64,000 nucleotides of DNA from Anticarsia gemmatalis (Eukaryota; Arthropoda; Insecta; Lepidoptera; Erebidae): positions 1,550,001 through 1,614,000 of the forward strand of contig NC_134767.1 of the NCBI RefSeq assembly GCF_050436995.1, given 5' to 3'. Shown one piece after another: positions 32,301 to 43,520 of this stretch. The notes beneath the pieces were generated by a model. That model saw only the letters and a program-made list of their open reading frames with translations. It did not search any database and was not told where the DNA came from. Positions within the stretch are counted from its first letter, which is position 1. Every line of letters begins with the position of its first letter. Both the position numbers and the translations under genes were made by a program.

Positions 32301-34209
32301 ATAGTTTTGTTTGTCATTTAGCTATCTTATTTCTTTATCAAACATTCCAGGGTGTTATCAAATAATCTGAAAGTATTTAAAGTGTTATTGAAAATAGATG
32401 ACTAATAGGTCTATAATGAACTTTGTCATCTTCTAGATAAAAACGAAATAATGTACTTACTTATGCTATCCTCAACCTACGACTTCATCCGTGTGAACAG
32501 GATGTTCGGGCTAAAAATAATTTTATATGTATATTAATTTAGGTCATAAACTGAATCCTGAAATGAGGGAAGGGTTAGGCTTTAGTCCACACTAAAGACA
32601 TATTAACAAATAAATCATGACGTCAGCTTACGAATGCTAGTGTACTCTGGGCCGAAACGTCAAGCAAACCAAAACCAAACGTCAGGAAAAATGCATGTCT
32701 GTGCTTATTCCTTTATATTAAGAAAAAATACATCTCAAAAACTTATAATTCCTACAAAAAAATCGACTTCAGAAGGCCGTTTCATTAGCACCACGAACAA
32801 AAATAAGCATATCATCAATCAATCAGTACCCAACATAAAACATGGAGACGAAAACCTCCTCTTATTTTACAAGTCGGTTACAAAGTTATAATAATAGCCA
32901 TATTAGGATTTCTTTAAAATGTAGTTAAAAATTTCGTTTAAATCCAGTTAAACCAGTCTTAATAACAAGGAACTAAGAACTATAGATTTTGACCACTTTC
33001 TCATACATTTGTTTGTTTACGATTTACAACAGGTCACGGCTAGCACTTTCACTGTTTATATAAAAAGCTAATATATTGGTATAGCCGCCGGTTTACATTA
33101 GCATAATCATGTATGAATAACGTTAATTGCTGATTATGAGAAATATATTGGTTTTGTGCTTTGTTCGAAGAAAAATTTATTGACCCAGCGGCATTCGTGG
33201 TTTCATCATTTCAGAAAATGAGACAGGAGAGATATATACTTGAAAAGGAAGAGGTCTTTTGCCCAGCAGTGGGACATAACGGACAACGAAAAATATCAAA
33301 TCCTTTTGCATGATGCGAGCATACTTAAAAGAATAAAAAATCTTGAATTTAACAAAAACTGTAAATTTACGATAAATATACAATATGCGATAATTATTCA
33401 ATAAATATACAGTATCACTAAAAATGTAACATCTATTTATTCCTTTGGGTGTCTAAAACACGCGAATGATATAAAAAAAACCTTTTAAGCCTAAAATTTA
33501 CCTACTTTATTTTCTTACAGAAATATTGTATGTATTCTTCACAAATTTTAATGTGTGTTAAATGACAAAATATTAGTTCCTTGGTTATTTTTGGAAAATA
33601 AATTAGGTCAAGATTATATAGTACATTTATAACTTGATGACGAAGTTGATTTTAATGGTCTGTATATTTTGGAGATACTCATAAATAGCATAACGCATAA
33701 TTATAAACATTTTAGTAAATATGATTAATATTCAAGGTGAAGAAATCTATTCAACGTTATTACATATAATTTGCGACAGTATAAGTGTCAAAAAACTCAT
33801 ATACTCTTATACTATCTAAATATTTGTTTAGCTCAGAATATTTCCTGGTGAAGTGCGAAGTTTATACTTTGTAGTGATTCTGCAAATACCTATGTTTGAG
33901 GTCAAGTTTACAATTCTATGATTTCTTGAAATGTCCAAACTGTAGATAATTGTTGTATCTGTAGATCTTTAAGAACAAGATGATTATCAAAGATTTTTTC
34001 CTTAAATTCTGCAATCAACAATAGTTTTTTTTCAGATTTTTTTACAAACTAAAGCTGTAACTGTTACCATGTTTTCTTAATAAATTTATGACAAAAGGAT
34101 ATCTGGCCAAAAAGAAATCGGAATTAATTAGCCCTTGAAATCACATAGTATGTACTTCAACGTTAGCATAATCCCTAGCAAAGAAATTAAGTATATTTCA
34201 TTAAAACTG
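32301..34209. other. No gene; small SINE-2 tails only
   Basis: 32545-32600 and 33242-33281 (tcttttgcccagcagtggga) are SINE-2 tail remnants. The 85-codon plus frame at 32634-32891 has no domain I recognise. Otherwise AT-rich. Confidence 0.4.
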
Positions 34210-34466
34210 AGAGGCGCTCATAGCCAGTTGGGCTCACCAGTCGGTAAACGATCTGTGGGTTAAGGAACCGTTGGCGCGGTCATTCTAAAGATGGGTGACC
34301 GCATAGTGGTATTTGAGCTGGGCGTCTCAGTGCTTCGGAGGGCACGTAAAAAGTCGGTCCCGGTTGTTATCTACTAAGATAACAGTCGTTAAGCCATGTC
34401 AAAGGCCTTTGGGCGGCTTGAACAACTTTGACACTAGGTTGACCACTAACCATACGACAAACAAAC
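34210..34466 (+). mobile_element. 5S-rRNA-like SINE, reference copy
   Basis: A ~255-bp repeat. Positions about 34250-34312 resemble the 3' half of 5S rRNA, which contains the internal polymerase III promoter: gggttaagga (box A-like), ggcgcggtcatt, then gatgggtgaccgc (box C). The rest is a constant body (cgtgcttcggagggcacg-type hairpin, gtcggtcccggttgtt, ttaagccatgtcaaaggcc, aactttgacactaggttgac) and a variable simple-repeat tail (here CAAA). Further copies: 11759-12379, 12421, 19298, 20262, 20893, 35553, 40559, 44908 and 55308. The gene for real 5S rRNA is not here. Family name unknown to me. Confidence 0.75.
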
Positions 34467-35552
34467 ATTAAAACTGCAGCTAATACTCGTACAAATATGT
34501 ATATTTTATTATAAATGTCAATACCACATCCAGTACGTATAATTGAAATAACTGTCATATGTAGGTGCCGTTCACTTTCGATAGCAGCGTTATGTGCGTG
34601 ACCCTGACGAGAGAAAGTCATTAGCAATAGATTAGGGTGAACCGTGGTTCATGTTACATGTATGTAAGTTCAATTCGCAGTGGTTTGTATTTTTGTGCTA
34701 TTACTAGCAACTAGTCCCAAATTCACCTGTTGTAAAAACTTACTTTTTCACAAGACATAAATGAATTGTACTCTAAAACCTTCCTCAAAAATTGCTTTAT
34801 GTAATAATTATATTAATGAAAATTTTGTAGATTTTGAGTTTATTGTACTTTTCACAAGACGTTAACGAATTATACACTAAAACCTTCATCGAAAATTGCC
34901 CTATCTGTTAGTGAAAATGGCAAAAAAATCTGTAGATGTTTAGTTTATCGCGAACAAACAGACGTACTTTTCTGGCAGAGTGTGTCTTTAATACTGTCTG
35001 ATGTTTGCCTTCACGACACTGAATTTAACGACGAGAAAATAAACTAAAACATAATATCAAACGTTGACAACAATATAGTTATTATTAAAAAAATATTCTA
35101 AAGAGTATCTACGCGTCAATTACCTTGTCGACTGTTATTCCTTTCAAGTCGTTTTTAAATTCTGGTTGTACTGTGTTCGCTGTTTGCAATAACTTCCTCT
35201 ACACAAGACTAATAAATCCTTAGAACATGCCTTTTCAAAATCCAAAAACATATACCAACAATCCAATAAATCATTCAACAAAACTTTCTATCAAAGTAAA
35301 CAGAATATCAACTTTAAAACTAAAAGTAAAATTTCTAAATTAAAAGCCATCTATCGAGGTCAACACTTTCGTTAACCCGGTATTATGTGACCCTACGTAA
35401 GATTGAGAGAAAGTCTGTGTAGGCAGTGCTAAAGAGGCCGATAATTAGAATACAATATCGGCATGGGTGTTGGGACAGACGTACTATGACATGAATTGAG
35501 TACAATTTAGACAATGATGGTGAATTCATTAATAAGAGGAGCTTGTGGCTTA
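34467..35552. other. No gene; tRNA-like piece and G-poor tract
   Basis: 34640-34710 has a B-box-like gtaagttcaattcgc. 35221-35345 is G-poor on the plus strand, followed by a CpG-containing stretch (35350-35420). No coding frame. Confidence 0.35.
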
Positions 35553-35690
35553 GTTAATAACAGCAGATCGATCTTTGAGGTTAAGTTACGCGTGCTGGAG
35601 TTGTTGTGTGGATGGGTGACCATATTATACGTATCGAGTTCCTCCTTATTCCGGAAGGCACGTTAAATTTTGAGTCCCGTCTATCTTTTT
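35553..35690 (+). mobile_element. 5S-like SINE, diverged copy
   Basis: gaggttaagttacgcgtg and tggatgggtgaccat keep the 5S-like boxes, and ccggaaggcacgttaa keeps the body. The 5' end differs from the other copies (gaggagcttgtggcttag), possibly a different head. Confidence 0.5.
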
Positions 35691-35724
35691 CAAAGATCTT
35701 TGATAGTTTAACTTTAGTGAACAC

Positions 35725-35800
35725 TTGGCCAGCTTGGTGGAATCAAGGCCTAACACATTCCCCGTTTGGGAAGAGACCCTTGCCCAGCAGTGGGACTTAG
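35725..35800 (+). repeat. SINE-2 3' tail
   Basis: cttggccagcttggtgg, tcaaggcctaac and gacccttgcccagcagtggg. Confidence 0.65.
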
Positions 35801-35811
35801 CAGGGTATAGT

Positions 35812-35940
35812 GTTATGTTATATCCCAGGTAACTGGGTTGTGTAGGTCGTATAGGCAGTGGCTCCATGTAAAATACTGGTATTCAGCTGCATCTGGTAAG
35901 ACTGGAAACCGTCTCCAACATATTTGGAAGAAAGGCTAAG
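35812..35940 (+). mobile_element. RTE-type LINE 3' end, copy 1
   Basis: atcccaggtaactgggttg, ataggcagtggctcc, tattcagctgcatctgg, aagactggaaaccg and aacatatttggaaga, the order I associate with lepidopteran RTE (BmRTE-like) 3' termini. Recurs at 44508-44640. 5'-truncated, no ORF. Confidence 0.65.
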
Positions 35941-36283
35941 CACGGAGAATAAGCCAAACTCTTTATACTGAAATTCCTGCTTGCAGTTTTTAACTAAGCG
36001 AAGTTCAAAAATACACAAATCGTCAAAAATCTAGGCCAAAACTCAATTTTATTGTATTGGTAGTTGTTATATGATCAATTTTGTAATTATAATTAAGTGT
36101 AAACTACAATAGACCCGTATTACATTCCAACTTTAATGAAAAGATTTTATCTCAACTCAAGTCAAAATAGAAACCCACGAAATATTTGTAAAATCTATAA
36201 TTACTAATAATTATACAAATACAGGGTTCTATGATAATGAATAATAATAACAGTAGAACAGACAAGGCCCTTCGATTTGCTAT
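35941..36283. other. No gene seen
   Basis: AT-rich spacer. Confidence 0.35.
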
Positions 36284-36474
36284 CCATACTTATATTACAT
36301 ATATGTGCAAAAATTTGTGTGTATGTATGTTTGTTACACTTTCACACAAAAACTACTGGAAGGATTTTGATGAAATCTTGTACACGTATAGTTTATAATC
36401 TAGATTAACACATAAAATATTATTTACGCCGGGAACTTTATTCACACGGACAAAGTCGCTGGCAGAAGCTAGTA
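36284..36474 (+). mobile_element. Helitron C-type remnant
   Basis: aactactggaaggattttgatg, ttacgccgggaact and cacacggacaaagtcgctgg end in gaagctagtat. The 3' hairpin is degraded. Another fragment (36476-36650, acggattttgatgaaattcg) follows at once. Confidence 0.5.
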
Positions 36475-36927
36475 TAGTATAAATGCCAATATTTCAGTCT
36501 GTTGGTTACGCTTTGACAGTTAAACCGCTTTACGGATTTTGATGAAATTCGTCATGAAATTAGTTGGAAACATAAACTCAAGGATAATTTAAGAGAATTT
36601 CCAAAAATCTTCCCGTATGTGGCTAAAATAAGGGCTGAAACACAAGCAAAACCGCGCAGATCACTTAGTAGTTAATAAAAATTACGTTACGTAAGACCAT
36701 AACAAAAAACGTGCGATGAAAAGAAGTGAATTAAGTTATTAAAATGATTTCGTATTGTATCATATGTGTATGTAATCATTGAGTAATGTATAACTATTTA
36801 TTTGATATAACTAGGGCAGTAGATCATACAGAAGCTATGGTGTGAGGAGAGTATGTGTGAATAGTCATGAAATAATTTGCTGTTGGGCTATAGGTATGTT
36901 CGAGAGATTTTTTTACGGCACAGGTCA

Positions 36928-37179
36928 TCTATACTAATATTATAAAGCTGAAGAGTTTGTTTGTTTGTTTGTTTAAACGCACTAATCTCAGGAACTACTG
37001 GGCCGATTTAAAAAACTCTTTCAGTGTTAGATAGTCCATTTATCGAGGAAGGCTATAGGCTATATCATCACGCTACAACCAATAGGAGCAGAGTATGAGT
37101 AAAAAGTGTTACAAAAACGGAGAAAATTGGGATTCATTCTCTTTTATGTGACGCAAGCGAAGTTGCGCGAGTTAGCTAG
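36928..37179 (+). mobile_element. Non-autonomous Helitron A, complete copy
   Basis: Short GTTT run (about five units), and ends cgcaagcgaagttgcg, cgagttagCTAG, then T. More diverged than 31514-31772. Confidence 0.82.
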
Positions 37180-37856
37180 TAAAACAAATATGTCAAAGGT
37201 ATTGTTCAGTTATTTCGACGCGTGTATAATTATCATTCACCCGGCCACAAAGCAAAGGTTATAAAAAATGATAGACAAAATAACGATGAATACCTAGTAC
37301 CTAATAACACATTAGCTATGTAAATAATAATACTATTTATATTTGAATATTTATATAACGACAGAAATGCCTTTGGTGACCTCTCTTCAATTTACTACTT
37401 GATTTTTATTTCGTTTTCCTTTCCTATATTTTCTTTAGATGAGGCAAATTCTTGTAAAATATAAATAGTCACAATATGCTCTAAAAAACAAGCTTTCCAC
37501 CAAAGAAAGAATTTTTATAAAATAGGTCTAGTAGTTTCGGAGAAATAGGCGCTCAAATATACAACTTTGATGCTTCGGGATATTAGTATTAATGGAATTT
37601 GTAGGCATTAATTAGTTTACTATGTCTTATTTTTGTAAAACTCGTTTTGTTTTAGATTATCATTAACATAAGTAAATATTTAACATCCATCTTTTTATGA
37701 TAACAAATAAGATTTAATATCACGTGCTTCAATTCCTATAGAGTAGAGTAAATTTTAAGATTAAAGTCACTGCGAAACAAACAGTATTAACTAACATATT
37801 ATATGCATATCTATAACACACGCGCATCCTTAGGCTTAGAGAAAAAATAAAAGCTT
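37180..37856. other. No gene seen
   Basis: AT-rich; 37500-37560 resembles Helitron-like debris (aataggtctagtagtttcgg). Confidence 0.35.
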
Positions 37857-37972
37857 AGGATTCGGGGTTTGATTCCCACACAATTGTTTGTGCGATCCAC
37901 AAATCGGTTTCGGGTCTGATTGCAATTTGCGTCCGTTGTTCGTATGTTTGTAAAAGTCCCGCGACACAAGAC
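37857..37972 (+). mobile_element. SINE-1, truncated at both ends
   Basis: Retains the B box (ggggtttgattccc) and the body up to cccgcgacacaag. The A-box half is missing. Confidence 0.65.
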
Positions 37973-37977
37973 ATATT

Positions 37978-38085
37978 TTAAAAATCAAAATGTTAATGTA
38001 ATATTAATGTAATATTATGTTATATCATATGTTATGTTATCATATTTTAAAAATCAAAATGTTAATGTAATGTTATGAATAGTAA
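37978..38085 (+). repeat. Short tandem duplication
   Basis: ttttaaaaatcaaaatgtta followed by atgtaat occurs twice about 68 bp apart. Confidence 0.6.
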
Positions 38086-39088
38086 TATTCTGAGATGCCT
38101 TCGTGAATATTATTCTAAAGCAATCCAATTTTTGTACAAGAAGGAGATGGCTCTACAGACAAAGGCTTGTTTCTAAACACAAAATTCTGCGAATTTCAAA
38201 AACCCTTATTAAGTAGGTGTGCCTAAATCCTTTGTTACATCTTCCGGGTTCAAACCCGTCTTTAATAAGACAATTACTTATTTTTTTTAAACTAATACAT
38301 GTATTTTTTGTTACAGATCCACACAGTCGCCGTCAGTGTTTGATAAGGTATAATTTAGTATTATTTGTAACTGAATTTGAAGCTTTTTTCGTTGACTGCA
38401 CAAGTACGGCTTAGACTACATGATTGGTGAATCATTCAATTTAAAGTGTCCGAATAAAATGATGGAGGTTTTAGAAGTAGTATAATTCAAAGAAAATTCG
38501 TGTATCTGGAAATTCAGATATTAATTAAGAATGTGTGTTAAGGATCCAATAGAATTTTTAATACTTATTAAAGAATATGTCATGCTATTTTGAAGGAGAA
38601 AATCACTTCAAATGTTGGCGTTATTTAATTTAATTTTACTAGAAATTAAACGATACGAAGGAATTGAAAATGTCTAAATAAGTTTAGAGAGTTACGAGTT
38701 TATAAAAAAGTCATACAGTCCTCTAACCTCAGCCAGTGTGGTGGACACAAGGCCTTACTCCTCTCTCATTCTTGTAGACCTTATCCAATGGGTTCAATTT
38801 ATATTTTCATTATTTCCTTTGTTTTTTGCTAGGGAGTAAATGAACTCTAATTTATTCAATAAATATGCAATATTAAATAATATGCGCATTAGTTTCAAGG
38901 GAATATTGGCAAAATATTCAAAAAATTCGCAAGTCATTGTAGAGTATTTATTTTAGGTAATAAATTAACATAATCATAATATTATGGGCAGGAAGGTGTT
39001 GGTGCAAAAATATATTTCCTGATACGATTCATTTATTTTTCCTTACGTAAAGAAAATACAAGTTATAATAATGTTTCATGCATAAACA
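38086..39088. other. No gene; weak repeat debris
   Basis: 38730-38795 is a diverged SINE-2 tail (agccagtgtggtggacacaa). Otherwise AT-rich. Confidence 0.35.
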
Positions 39089-39175
39089 TAATATCACGCC
39101 AGTTATACCTGAAGGTGCAGACACAACTGGGAATCGAACTTGGGACCAATAAAATCATTAGGCCACACAAACATT
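39089..39175 (-). repeat. SINE-3-like fragment
   Basis: Starts taatatcacgccagttatac, the typical SINE-3 3' end in reverse, and reaches a B-box-like gggaatcgaacttggg. Confidence 0.5.
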
Positions 39176-39177
39176 AA

Positions 39178-39483
39178 AATTTTATTTAACCCGTTACAGT
39201 CCCGCAGCTGGGCAATGGTCTTCTTACGAATGAGCGAGGGGTTAGACCTTGAGTCCATCATGCCGTTAACGGGGTTTGGGACTTTGCATGCCCTCGATAT
39301 ATGTATTAAGCAAATTTTGTTTATGCAAGGTTTCATCACGATGTTTTCCTTCACCATTAGAGCAAGTGATTATTATTTCTAATACACACATAACTTCGAA
39401 AAGTCATTGGTATGTTACCTCGGGTTTGAATCATCGACCACTTGCGTGGGAGATGCCAACTTACATCACACGTCTATCACTGC
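39178..39483 (-). mobile_element. SINE-2, near-full-length inverted copy
   Basis: From ttaacccgttacagtccc to the head tctatcactgc. The minus-strand boxes are preserved in part (gggtttgaatcatcgacc as B box). Confidence 0.7.
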
Positions 39484-39636
39484 TTTACCCACAGACATAA
39501 TATAAATAATAATAAATTTAACCCATTACTGTCCCACTGCTGGGCAAGGGTCTCCTCCCGTAATGAGGGAGGGGTTAGGCCTTGAGTCCACTACGCTGGC
39601 CAAGTGCGGGTTGGGGACTTTTTACCCACAGACATA
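39484..39636 (-). mobile_element. 5'-truncated SINE-2 with 16-bp duplication
   Basis: tttacccacagacata occurs at 39484-39499 and 39621-39636. Between lie an A/T tail and the SINE-2 3' tail only, ending at ttggggac. A clean record of LINE-type retrotransposition with 5' truncation. Confidence 0.85.
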
Positions 39637-40003
39637 CAAGACAAAAAATACCTATAATCAAAACCGCAAAATCATTACTATTCAATATTCATACATAAAT
39701 GTACACTAAGCCTAACGCGCAGACTAGTCGCAGGTCGCAACAAAGAATCGCGTTACGACACAATGCCCGTCTAAATGTCGTGACGTGTGATGTAGTTTGA
39801 TGTTTGCAATCATTATGTTGCGGTGTGGATGGCAATCGGGAATTTTGTGGTCTACCTAGAACGCACACATAACATCAAAAGTCATTGACGTCTTGCCTCG
39901 GATTCGACAACTTATATCACATTTCTATCACTGCTTTAGACACTAACATAAAGGACGAAAAAATGCTGAAAATCAAAATCGCGAATATCTTCATTACTAT
40001 TCA

Positions 40004-40255
40004 TCTATACTAATATTATAAAGCTGAAGAGTTTGTTTGTTTGTTTGTTTGTTTGAACGCGCTAATCTCGGAAACTACTGGTCCGATTTGAAAAATTATT
40101 TCAGTGTTAGATAGCCCATTTATCGAGGAAGGCTATAGGCTATATATCATCACGCTACAACCCATAGGAGCAGAGTACCAGTGAAAAATGTTACAAAAAT
40201 GGGGAAAATTATGATTCTCTTATGTGACGCAAACGAAGTTGCGCGGGTCAGCTAG
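40004..40255 (+). mobile_element. Non-autonomous Helitron A, complete copy
   Basis: Begins TCTATACTAATATTATAAAG after an A, ends gcgcgggtcagCTAG before a T. The matching empty site is at 39683-39693 in the first tandem unit. Confidence 0.88.
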
Positions 40256-40558
40256 TTATTCATAAGTGTACACTAAGCCTAACGTGCAGACTAGTCGCAG
40301 GTCGCAACAAAGAATCGCGTTACGACACAATGCCCGTCTAAATGTCGTGACGTGTGATGTAGTTTGATGTTTGCAATCATTATGTTGCGGTGTGAATGGA
40401 AATCGGGAATTTTGTGGTCTACCTAGAATGTAGACATTCTTTTGCGTTGAAAGAAGTGAGTGAGAGTGCAATGCTTTAGGGATTTTAAGTGTTGCATCAT
40501 GGCGACAGTTGGGGAGTATGAAAAGTAATTCTTAGTCGTACTTTTTATTCAAAATTAA

Positions 40559-40695
40559 AGCTTTTGGCGCGGACATACCAGAGATGGGTGGTCGTTTGTT
40601 GGCATTTGATCACCGTATTCGTGTATTGAAGCGTTCGTTAAGAGTATGTCGGATGTCGCCAAATTATATCATATCCCTTGAACAAATATGACACA
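40559..40695 (+). mobile_element. 5S-like SINE, old fragment
   Basis: ttggcgcggacatac, gagatgggtggtcg and a decayed body. Poorly preserved. Confidence 0.45.
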
Positions 40696-41317
40696 AAATT
40701 ATTATTAGTGTAATCGTACGCCAAATAATACTAATACCATACTAAGGTTTGAGTTTATAAAATCATATATTTAAAAGTCTAACCAGTGCATGTATCGTTT
40801 AAACTAAAAATAAAATTGTCTAACAAAAATACTATGACTTACATCAAATAATAGAGATACTGTTACTTAAAAATGCTAGTTTACTATCAAACCCTATGTT
40901 ACGTAGTATAAAGTATTCATTTCCAAAAAGCCCTTTCACTTTCAACCAATTCGACGCACAATATTAACAAAAAAGTCTATTCTTTACTATAATTAAAGCT
41001 TTCAATCAGAAATCCATTGGAACACGTGTTTATTATAATATTTCAATACAATCGCGATTGTTACGATAACACACAATAAGTGTTATATAATTTGTTGTGT
41101 AATAGTAAACAGATTGTTGCTTAGATTATGTCCAGATGGATTGTAAACTTACGTTTGTGAATTATGTTGTTCAATATTGAATACACTGGAATTTTTTATT
41201 TTTTGTGTATATTGTATTTGACTTTTATTTATTTAAGTCTTAGAGATTTAGTACTTAAGTCTTAGAGCATATAATAGTCTGAGAGAATATAATTATGTTA
41301 TTAAGGTATTGCGACCT
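40696..41317. other. No gene seen
   Basis: AT-rich spacer; G-poor between 40920 and 41010. Confidence 0.35.
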
Positions 41318-41400
41318 GTAGCGCGATTCTGCACAATCGATGCCGTCGAGTATCGAGAGTTTGATATTTAAAATGTACTGCCATAGTTTTTACGGAGCCC
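41318..41400 (+). repeat. Dispersed repeat R5, copy
   Basis: gtagcgcgattctgcac, gagtatcgagagtttgatat and aaaatgtactgcc match 8955-9010. Confidence 0.5.
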
Positions 41401-41906
41401 GGTTGTGGCCCTTAACAGATTTTAGAATAAAACTTTTCGATAGCTAGCTAATTGTCGATAGTCGATAGTAGTAGACAATCGAGTTATCTAGGCCAATCTA
41501 TCATTATTTAATATACCTAGAAAGGGGTTTATTCGTTCTTCGATGTTTGAGAAAACCTGCAAATTTAGAAAATACTTTTTATTTTAAATAACTGTAATAT
41601 ACCGACGGTTTCGGGAACCTCAAAAAGTTACTTCTTTTAACAATCAATATCAAACAAAAACAGCGTTTACAAAATCACTATTTTATATTTTTCTACCGTA
41701 TCTGTACCTACCATTATTACCCTTAGAAACTTCACTCTCTATCTCTTATAAAGACCACCATGCTTAGACTCTAATTTTCAACAAAATATTCCAAAAAACC
41801 CGGTCATTACACAAAAAGTCCAACAGCCCATTGAACTGCGACTCAATATTTAGCGAACGTACAATTATTGTTAATACACATTGTGTTTATTCGAGGCGGG
41901 CGGTGA
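41401..41906. other. No gene; G-poor tract 41690-41840
   Basis: 41440-41490 has small tandem copies of cgatag. The G-poor tract leads directly into the duplicated block that follows. Confidence 0.35.
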
Positions 41907-42022
41907 AAGTTAGCATTTAACTCCATTGTGCGACTCAGCGAGAGTGTTACTCGCTATTATAACATCGATGTTACAGGACTCACCTTAATATTAGTGGACA
42001 CGCCCACTTTTACATATTCTTA
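41907..42022 (+). repeat. Duplicated block B, first copy
   Basis: aaagttagcatttaac, cagcgagagtgttactcgct, a perfect 14-bp palindrome taacatcgatgtta (41960-41973) and acacgcccacttttacat. The second copy is at 42351-42465. Unique elsewhere in the window, CpG-richer than its surroundings and preceded by cattgtgtttattcgaggcg. It could be regulatory DNA. Confidence 0.7.
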
Positions 42023-42119
42023 AGACCTATTACACAATTGATTATTTCCAAAAAAAAATTAATCATACATACATACATACATATATACAAACGAACATAC
42101 ATATGTACATCCATGCCTA

Positions 42120-42330
42120 ATATCACGCCTTTTTTCCATAGGAATTGGCAGAGACCAAAAAACGCCGCTTGATACGATCCTCACAAACTTCCCTTGCCTC
42201 ATTCACATCCATACATCTTGTCATACAGCACCGCAAGTTACGAGTACTACGCACCTGACCTTTTTTCATAACATAGACGATGTGATCTGTGTATATCTTT
42301 AAAGGGCTCCCGGCGTTTCTATTTACAAAA
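42120..42330 (-). repeat. Dispersed repeat RD, copy 4, longest
   Basis: atcacgccttttttccata, ggcagagaccaaaaaacgcc, tgtcatacagcaccgc, cgagtactacgcacctgacc and ggctcccggcgtttctattt. Its right half recurs at 42508-42617. Confidence 0.5.
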
Positions 42331-42350
42331 AATACTATATATTTATGTAT

Positions 42351-42465
42351 AAAGTTAGCATTTAACACCATTGTCTCAGCGAGAGTGTTACTCGCTATTA
42401 TAACATCGATGTTACAGGACTCACCTTAATATTAGTAGACACGCCCACTTTTACATGTTAGGTCG
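42351..42465 (+). repeat. Duplicated block B, second copy
   Basis: About 95% identical to 41907-42022, including the palindrome (42401-42414); it lacks a few bases around ccattgtctcagcg. Confidence 0.7.
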
Positions 42466-42507
42466 GGGAAAAAGTCTTTTCGCGTTATATGAATGTATGT
42501 ATAAACT

Positions 42508-42617
42508 TTGTCATACAGGACCGCCAGTTACGAGTACTACGCACCTGACCATTTTTCAAGACATAGCCAATGTGGTCTGTGTATCTTTCAAGGGCTCCCG
42601 GCGTTTCTATTTACATC
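42508..42617 (-). repeat. RD right half, second copy of tandem unit
   Basis: gtcatacaggaccgccagtt to ggcgtttctatttacat. Together with 42351-42465 it forms the second unit of a tandem duplication whose first unit is 41907-42330; the left half of RD was deleted or never included. Confidence 0.6.
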
Positions 42618-43390
42618 AGTACATTTATCATTTAAAAAATAAGTACTATTTATCTTTACTTATAATCCACCACGCAGGTCAGAGTGGGTTAAATGGTAAA
42701 TTTTGTAAACAATCATTGTTTCCTGTTATTTTAATTCTCAGCTAAAGAAAATACAAAAACAAAAGCAAGGTATTCAAATCTTTTTAAAAATCAAATTTCA
42801 ATAAATGACAGCTTGTTTTTTTAATGGCTGTCATACCAGGCAATGACCCGTGAAGGTGTGGCCAGAATAAATAATTATATGAGTGGTACGCGTAGCTAAT
42901 TGTTTTTAATTTTATTTTATTACTTTGATTACGTAGTTTTAAATTAGAAATGCTTCCTGCAGTATCGAATATAACTGTTTTGATTGGAAAAATGATTCAG
43001 TATATTTTATAAACTATTTCCTAGTCACTTTATAAACGATCTTCTGATTTCCTTGGTTATATAATAACGGAAACTGGATACTAATAAACCAAAAGCCATT
43101 AATTGTAATTTGTAAACATTTAAAATGTTCACTACAATAATAATGATAATTATTTAATAATGATAATTATTCACACTACTACAAATTAAATATACATATA
43201 TAAGCTTATAAACACTCTCACACGTCATAAAGTCAGCGAAACCATAGCTTTATAAACAAAACTACAACCCGCAATTTATAATACTTAACTTAATAAAAAG
43301 TTAGAACTACCTACCATTCAATTTCACAATATCATAATACCCTCATTCTCCTAAAAACCCCATACAAAAACTACCATAGAGAGTAGTCTA
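42618..43390. other. No gene; G-poor tract at end
   Basis: 43134-43170 holds a duplicated palindromic aataatgataattatt. 43260-43375 is strongly G-poor on the plus strand. Confidence 0.4.
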
Positions 43391-43520
43391 TGGCATAAAA
43401 TGGCGGCCATAATGCAAATATCGGAGCGCAATTAAGCAGGAGCGGAATCGAGTTATTATATCGATATCGCTTATTACTCGATTACAGTAAGTGCCGTGGC
43501 TCGCATACGTAATAGCCGAG
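43391..43520 (+). promoter_or_regulatory. Possible regulatory block with YY1/Pho-like site
   Basis: aaaatggcggcc at 43397-43408 fits the YY1/Pho core, inside an interrupted palindrome (atggc g gccat). The block (to about 43520) is richer in CpG than neighbours and contains tatcgatatcg. No exon is evident nearby. Confidence 0.2.

Larger units (their letters stand above)
39386..40434 (+). repeat. Local tandem duplication with inserted elements
   Basis: 39687-39863 and 40256-40434 match at roughly 95% or better (cactaagcctaacg, agactagtcgcaggtcgc, cgcgttacgacac, tgttgcggtgtg). The upstream parts also correspond (39386-39505 with 39864-39960; 39655-39690 with 39965-40003), so the duplicated unit spans a SINE-2 head plus about 250 bp of other DNA. 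The second unit carries a Helitron at 40004-40255; the first carries the truncated SINE-2. Confidence 0.75.

Noticed and set aside
34250..34312. Genuine 5S rRNA gene
   Set aside because: Only part of the 5S sequence is similar, it is fused to a constant non-5S body, and it recurs dispersed rather than in tandem.
40495..40530. Short ATG frame (MATVGEYEK) with a good start context
   Set aside because: Only nine codons before a stop; a possible gtaatt donor is too weak to call an exon.
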